Positions 59,820 to 64,000 of a stretch of 64,000 nt of DNA are shown piece after piece. A model generated the notes under the pieces. The model made no database searches and had not been told where the DNA came from. It saw nothing but the letters and a program-made list of their open reading frames with translations. Source of the DNA: Acinetobacter lwoffii (GTDB lineage Bacteria; Pseudomonadota; Gammaproteobacteria; Pseudomonadales; Moraxellaceae); assembly GCF_024129435.1 (NCBI RefSeq), contig NZ_JAMXXN010000006.1:62001-126000 (forward strand), read 5' to 3'. Position 1 is the stretch's first letter, and every line of letters begins with the position of its first letter. A program made the translations under genes and the position numbers.

Positions 59820-61439
59820 ATGTCTTTTTATTCTCCACAAACGTCAGACATTCAAGGTCAGCAGGTTGAATTAAAAGCCCTTAATGCTGTTGATGTTCAA
59901 GTGAAATACCGCGATACATCTGGCTCGAACTCAGCAACTCATACCGTAACGGCCAACAAGTTAAAGCTGGATTTATCCTCTGGCTTTGATGAGCAGATTT
60001 TGACAGGCTCAGCCCGATTCAAAGTTGGTGCGGACACTTATCTAGATCGCACTGGCTTGCTGTATCGCAATGTAAATCCGGCGAATAACAGCGGGATTCA
60101 GTCTGGTGTGATCCAGTATGGTACCGGTATTGTTGAAATCGACTCATGGACCCCAAATGCAGATAACACGATTACTCTGGAATCCTTAACCACTACCACC
60201 GACCTGTTGCCGGTCAACAAGATTAGCTTTAGAACCCCAATCATGCCGATCCGGCCACAATCATTAACTGTGGTTTTAGCATCAATTGAATTCGGCCAGC
60301 TCACACTAACCGCTGATGAAAATGGGGTGATTGAAACTAGCCGGGCGCATGGTCAGGTCAATTGGGAAAATGGTTTTGTGACGATTTACTTCTACACCAA
60401 AACCAAAATCACCGAAGCCAACCGTGCGGATATTGAGGCAAACGACTGGTATGACCCATTACTGGAATATCAGGAAGGCTTAGACGCTTATATCAATGTC
60501 CCGGTCTGGGTGGATGCTTCATCAGTGCGTTATAACGCTGTGGCTTACACCTATATTCCACTGGATTCGGAAATCTTGGGATTGTCTGCGACTCGTTTAC
60601 CGATTGATGGCCGGGTGCCAATCTTCCGTGTTGGTGGCATTGGAATCGTCAGTTCAAGCAAGTCTCAAGAATTACCAAGTGCGATTGCGGGTACTACCTA
60701 TGATCTAAATGATCAGCGCATTTCATGGGCTGAACTTGAAGACAGCAACGGCAGGAAAGTAGCTTTTGATTTGTACACAGTTGATTATGACTATGGTCGT
60801 GTAACTCTGGGTGGTGACTTCTTGCTGGGTAATCTGGTTGCACCACTGACAGTGAAATACCGCTATCAGGATATGGGCCTGATCCGTGATGTACAGATTA
60901 ATGGTCAGCTGACTTTCACCAAGCCTTTAACCCATAACTATGATGCGGTGGATACCATTGTCGGGTCTGCGCTGGTCATTGGTGATATGCAGGCGCGTTA
61001 CACACACAAGTTTGTGCAGCAGGCTTGGAATAGTGTCTGGAATGATGAGCCGACTGGTACAGGGATTTCGGCAAATTTCAATGATTCACTCTACCCAATC
61101 TTGACCACCAACAAGGGCGCAATTCAGGAACGCTGGGCAATTGTCTTTACAGGTAATGAAACATTCTATTGTGTGGGTGAATACACAGGTCGCTTAACTC
61201 TTGCGGGCTCAATAATTGCAGATTATGCACCACTCAATCCAGTCACTAGTGTTCCATATTTCATCATCAAAAAAGAAGGCTGGGGAGCAGGCTGGGCCAA
61301 TGGTAACGTCCTGCGATTTAATACCGTGGCTGCAAATTTCCCGGTCTGGGTAATTCGTACTGTAAAGCAATCGGAACCAGCGGTACTGTCAGACCAGTTC
61401 CAGATCATGCTGCGTGGCGATATTGACCGCGTTGTTTAA
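59820..61439 (+). CDS. beta-rich tail protein, related to the one before
   Basis: A 539-residue protein starting 'MSFYSPQTSDIQGQQVELKAL'. It contains 'GVIQYGTGIVEI', 'GQVNWENGFVTIYF' and 'YTVDYDYGRVTLGG', the same G-x-V-x-Y-x-x-G signature as in the preceding gene. Trp-rich C-terminal half ('FVQQAWNSVWNDEPTG'). Likely a partner in the tail tip. 9-bp gap to the previous gene. Confidence 0.7.
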   Translation: MSFYSPQTSDIQGQQVELKALNAVDVQVKYRDTSGSNSATHTVTANKLKLDLSSGFDEQILTGSARFKVGADTYLDRTGLLYRNVNPANNSGIQSGVIQYGTGIVEIDSWTPNADNTITLESLTTTTDLLPVNKISFRTPIMPIRPQSLTVVLASIEFGQLTLTADENGVIETSRAHGQVNWENGFVTIYFYTKTKITEANRADIEANDWYDPLLEYQEGLDAYINVPVWVDASSVRYNAVAYTYIPLDSEILGLSATRLPIDGRVPIFRVGGIGIVSSSKSQELPSAIAGTTYDLNDQRISWAELEDSNGRKVAFDLYTVDYDYGRVTLGGDFLLGNLVAPLTVKYRYQDMGLIRDVQINGQLTFTKPLTHNYDAVDTIVGSALVIGDMQARYTHKFVQQAWNSVWNDEPTGTGISANFNDSLYPILTTNKGAIQERWAIVFTGNETFYCVGEYTGRLTLAGSIIADYAPLNPVTSVPYFIIKKEGWGAGWANGNVLRFNTVAANFPVWVIRTVKQSEPAVLSDQFQIMLRGDIDRVV

Positions 61440-61455
61440 AATTTAAATCGAATAT

Positions 61456-61478
61456 GACCGCTTTATGCGGTCTTTTTT
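61456..61478 (+). terminator. intrinsic terminator in the tail operon
   Basis: GACCGC-TTTAT-GCGGTC then T6, between two tail genes. Confidence 0.8.
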
Positions 61479-61493
61479 ATGGGTGAATAAAAA

Positions 61494-62711
61494 ATGGCAA
61501 TGAAGCAAACACAAACAAAATTATTTGATTATTCTGATGCTGGTCTCGATTTTAGTTCAGGCTCAATGAATTTATTCCCAGATCGTTTTAAAAAGATACT
61601 ATCACTTGGTTATAACGTGCAGACAGTATCGAGTGTCGCTGTTGCAGGCAATCAGGTTACGTTTACTTATGGCGGTGCGCATGGTTACGCTCAAGATCGT
61701 GTTTTAAAAATTGATGCGGGCGTACTCGCATCGATTAATAACGGTGAATTTTGGGTAGACTCCGTCACCACTAATACGGTGACATTTACGCTTGATGATG
61801 CACCATCGGCTATAGCGGCTGGATTTTCCACAAAAGTTGCACCGCTTGGTTGGGATTTGGTTTATGAAGCCGCACCAATTTATATTTATAAGTTTAAGGC
61901 ATTAGATGAATCTGACCTGTTCTTACGTTTATGCTTTCAGGTCACTACTGGTGATCGAAACTGTATTGCGGTATGTATTGGTAAATCTGCTGATCTTATT
62001 GCGGGCATAATTACAGATCCAAGCTCTATTGAGTCTACACGAAGCATCAAATCACTTCGGTCTGTATGTCCAAAATGGGAATTCTCGCCATCAGGCAGTT
62101 CATCAAATATCAATTACACCTATGAGCAAGGCTTTTCTAACTATGGTCGGGGTATGATCGTGGGTTCTAAATACCATGTTGCGATCATGGGAAATCGATA
62201 TAACCAAGCTGACCAAAAATACTTTAATGCAATTTTGCCTGCCTCAATAATCCAGACCGATGCTGATCTACAGTATCCGATGTTGTGGTGCTATAACTCA
62301 TCAGCAAGCAACTCGTCTGTTGCTTTTTCAGATGCCAATATATTTGTCGGTTATCTTGGTAAAACAAGAGTGCTTTGCAATCAGCGGGATAGGAACTATA
62401 TGTTTTATTATTATGTTGTGAGCAATCAATTACCTTCGCATATTGAAAATTTTAATACAATCCCGGCTGAGCCAATTCAGATTTTTGAATACGAATCTTG
62501 GCAGCCGATAGGGTACATCTCGGCTCCGGTGTGGTTTTTAAATTACACAACATCTGGCAAAAAACCCGCGATTGAAAGTGCAGTCAACCCTATTGCTGTA
62601 GCTGATACCTTAGATAATTTAATGATACGTCACATACCTTGGGCACTTACTTCGTCTATTGTTCATGCAACTTATTTGGTTGCTGGGGTGGAGGAGGTCA
62701 AAATTGTCTAA
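61494..62711 (+). CDS. phage tail protein, 405 aa
   Basis: Starts 'MAMKQTQTKLFDYSDAGLDFSSGSMNLF'. Mixed beta protein with 'NQVTFTYGGAHGYAQDRVLKI' and 'RSVCPKWEFSPSGSSSNINYTYEQGF'. The end overlaps the next gene by 8 bp. Likely tail tip or fibre-associated by position; no family recognised. Confidence 0.7.
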   Translation: MAMKQTQTKLFDYSDAGLDFSSGSMNLFPDRFKKILSLGYNVQTVSSVAVAGNQVTFTYGGAHGYAQDRVLKIDAGVLASINNGEFWVDSVTTNTVTFTLDDAPSAIAAGFSTKVAPLGWDLVYEAAPIYIYKFKALDESDLFLRLCFQVTTGDRNCIAVCIGKSADLIAGIITDPSSIESTRSIKSLRSVCPKWEFSPSGSSSNINYTYEQGFSNYGRGMIVGSKYHVAIMGNRYNQADQKYFNAILPASIIQTDADLQYPMLWCYNSSASNSSVAFSDANIFVGYLGKTRVLCNQRDRNYMFYYYVVSNQLPSHIENFNTIPAEPIQIFEYESWQPIGYISAPVWFLNYTTSGKKPAIESAVNPIAVADTLDNLMIRHIPWALTSSIVHATYLVAGVEEVKIV

Positions 62712-63063
62712 CATTAAAGTCATGCGACGATTTTTTGGCGGTTATCAGCCGAATCCCGAACGCTTGCAAGAATTAGGCTATGTCACTGCTTTACCATTGC
62801 GCTTGCTTAGTTTTGCAGTATCTGCTGATCAAGGTAGCGGTCGGATTAGAGGTGAAACGAAAGAATTGGGTGCCAATTACTCACCGGTACCTGTTTGTGT
62901 ATTCCGCCGAGACAATCGGCAATTACTCTGGGAAACCAAGTCAAAAGCCGACGGCTCTTACTTGTTCCGCAATATTGCGGTAGGGCTTGAGTGCTTTGTG
63001 GTGGCTTTTGACCCAAACAACCAATACAACGCTGTTATTCAGGATAAGGTAATTGCCAAATGA
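62704..63063 (+). CDS. phage tail protein with carboxypeptidase-regulatory-like fold
   Basis: I start at TTG 62704, since GGAGGAGGT lies 5 bases before it; ATG 62722 is the alternative. 'GSGRIRGETKELG...PVPVCVFRRDNRQLLWETKSKADGSYLFRNIAVG' has the outline of a transthyretin/carboxypeptidase-regulatory-like (beta-sandwich) domain, common in tail fibres. 119 residues. It overlaps both neighbours by a few bases. Confidence 0.68.
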   Translation: MSNIKVMRRFFGGYQPNPERLQELGYVTALPLRLLSFAVSADQGSGRIRGETKELGANYSPVPVCVFRRDNRQLLWETKSKADGSYLFRNIAVGLECFVVAFDPNNQYNAVIQDKVIAK

Positions 63064-63446
63064 GTAAAACATCAGTCAATGCTCGGCTTGCCATGATTCA
63101 AGCCTTCGCCAATTTTATGGATAGCGGCAGTCAAAGTGCTACCGTTATTTTTTATGATGGTGTACAGCCTGCCAGTCCTAGTATTGCAGCAGATTCGAAT
63201 AATGCTTTGGTGACACTCACATTTCCTGAGCCATGTATCAAAGAAACCACTGCTACTTATGTGGAGTTTCATCCGACCGATACAGGCACTGTCATTAAAG
63301 CAGGCACTGCAACGTGGGCGCGTATTTATAATGGTGCTGGTGAGGTCGCTGCCGATCTGACAGTAGGTACAGATATTGCGCTGGCTAATACCAATCTAGC
63401 ACTTGGCGGCACACTGTCAGTCACCTCAATAAAACTCAGACCTTAA
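63060..63446 (+). CDS. phage tail protein, 128 aa
   Basis: Begins 'MSKTSVNARLAMIQAFANFMDSGSQSATVIFYDG' and ends in beta strands ('LALGGTLSVTSIKLRP'). It overlaps the previous stop by 4 bp. Likely a small tail-tip or fibre adaptor. Family not recognised. Confidence 0.68.
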   Translation: MSKTSVNARLAMIQAFANFMDSGSQSATVIFYDGVQPASPSIAADSNNALVTLTFPEPCIKETTATYVEFHPTDTGTVIKAGTATWARIYNGAGEVAADLTVGTDIALANTNLALGGTLSVTSIKLRP

Positions 63447-63463
63447 TTTAAAAAGGTGCTCAT

Positions 63464-64000
63464 GTGGATTTTAAAAATAAGCTCGGCACCGTTGATGCTC
63501 ACAACCTAAACTTAAACTTTAAGCCTGATAATACTGACAGTCATAACATCATTCTGAATTTTGAGCATCTGGCCGATGGCTCAACCAATCTAAATTTTGG
63601 TGATGATGTTACAGCTGTAATCGATACTGTGCTCGATGCTGAATTCTCATTTGAAGTCACCGCAGTGTATGCCGACAGTGGTGCAAATACTGCAGTTATA
63701 GATACGGTACTCGACACTGAATTCAGCTTTGAAGTTGTTGCGGTCTTTAAAGAAAATACTAATGTTATTGGTCAGATCGATACGGCTTTAGACACCAGTT
63801 TTAGTTTTGAAGTCGAAGCGGTATTTAGTGAAAACCTGTGCACGATTGATACGGTTTTGGATACTGAATTTCAATTTGAGGTTATAGCGGTATTCGATAT
63901 CAACCATCTGGTGGGTGTGTCTTATGGTTTTGACATGCGATATCAGAAAGCGATAGCAGCCTTGAGCACCACAGAAATCCCATGGGCCAAGCCTATATTA
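63464..64000 (+). CDS. tail protein with tandem repeats, 3' end outside window
   Basis: GTG 63464 follows AAGGTG by 5 bases, and the frame stays open to the window end (179 codons). After an N-terminal ~50 residues there are four copies of 'IDTVLDTEFSFEVxAVF' type repeats, 23-26 residues each, then a different region ('GVSYGFDMRYQKAIAAL'). It is probably a tail fibre or host-contact protein; the C-terminal part is missing. Confidence 0.72.
   Translation, partial: MDFKNKLGTVDAHNLNLNFKPDNTDSHNIILNFEHLADGSTNLNFGDDVTAVIDTVLDAEFSFEVTAVYADSGANTAVIDTVLDTEFSFEVVAVFKENTNVIGQIDTALDTSFSFEVEAVFSENLCTIDTVLDTEFQFEVIAVFDINHLVGVSYGFDMRYQKAIAALSTTEIPWAKPIL
63614..63895 (+). repeat. four tandem coding repeats (78/78/69 bp period)
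   Basis: Repeat starts at 63614, 63692, 63770 and 63839. Each encodes an ID-T-x-LDT-x-F-x-FEV-x-AV-(F/Y) unit. Codon differences between copies show that the protein pattern, not just DNA, is kept. Confidence 0.8.

Larger units (their letters stand above)
24593..64000. mobile_element. siphovirus-type prophage, left and central part
   Basis: Early left and right operons around a CI/Cro-type switch, replication genes, terminase, portal, capsid, neck, tail tube, tape measure and tail proteins appear in standard order. The late genes look intact, with no obvious pseudogenes. Integrase and lysis genes are not seen and may lie to the right. The left limit is inferred from gene content. Confidence 0.9.

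Noticed and set aside
24654..64000. Mu-like transposable phage
   Set aside because: Portal, MuF and neck genes are Mu-like, but no MuA/MuB transposase or Mu-type early region is present; a CI/Cro/O/DnaC early region is there instead.

Overview
The window is an AT-rich gammaproteobacterial chromosome segment. Gene content and protein sequences (hemL, thiE, rapA, paired CYTH/CHAD proteins, a DesB/DesC-like desaturase pair) fit Acinetobacter; I cannot name the species. It has two parts: host chromosome (1 to about 24,590) and the left and central part of a siphovirus-type prophage (about 24,593 to beyond 64,000).

Host part. It opens inside an M16 peptidase gene. Then come a small membrane protein, an amidohydrolase, a DUF3144 protein, an unknown conserved gene and two paralogous CYTH-CHAD proteins, one with an eroded CHAD domain. 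After an Mpo1-like membrane protein lies a gene-poor stretch (8,824-9,600) with repeated structured elements. thiE, hemL, a frameshifted GlcG-like gene, an AT-rich orphan with a HEPN-type motif, an EntB-like carrier protein, an RluA-family pseudouridine synthase, rapA, a PAAR protein and an alpha/beta hydrolase follow. A FabR/DesT-type TetR regulator diverges from a ferredoxin-type reductase and a fatty acid desaturase across two palindromes. The host part ends with a HAD phosphatase and a DUF1615 lipoprotein.

Prophage, early region. A leftward operon (29,229 to 24,654) of mostly coupled small genes includes a Sak4-like RecA-fold ATPase and ends in a PrtN-family gene. A rightward operon starts at cro and runs through cII, an O-like replication protein with an iteron array inside its gene, a DnaC-like loader, a methyltransferase, a Vsr/DUF559-like nuclease and a gene in the Q position. 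Between the operons sit an SOS-cleavable CI-type repressor and a gene with the architecture of SNIPE, the membrane-anchored GIY-YIG nuclease that blocks phage DNA entry. Copies of one 16-bp operator (GTTTNN-N4-NNAAAC) lie in front of both operons.

Prophage, late region. A promoter/terminator leader, two tandem I78-inhibitor-like lipoproteins, a second diverged nuclease and a phage metallopeptidase precede a mosaic head module. TerS (DUF2280), TerL, the DUF935 portal and the MuF-type protein resemble Mu/B3-like phages. The protease-scaffold, decoration protein and major capsid protein are lambda E-like. Neck, tail tube, tail assembly, tape measure and beta-rich tail proteins follow. Two cassettes interrupt the late operon: a C4-like antisense RNA with an AntA/AntB antirepressor, and a two-gene exported/membrane moron cassette before the tape measure gene. 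No integrase, endolysin or holin is visible; the window ends inside the tail-fibre region, so these may lie beyond 64,000.
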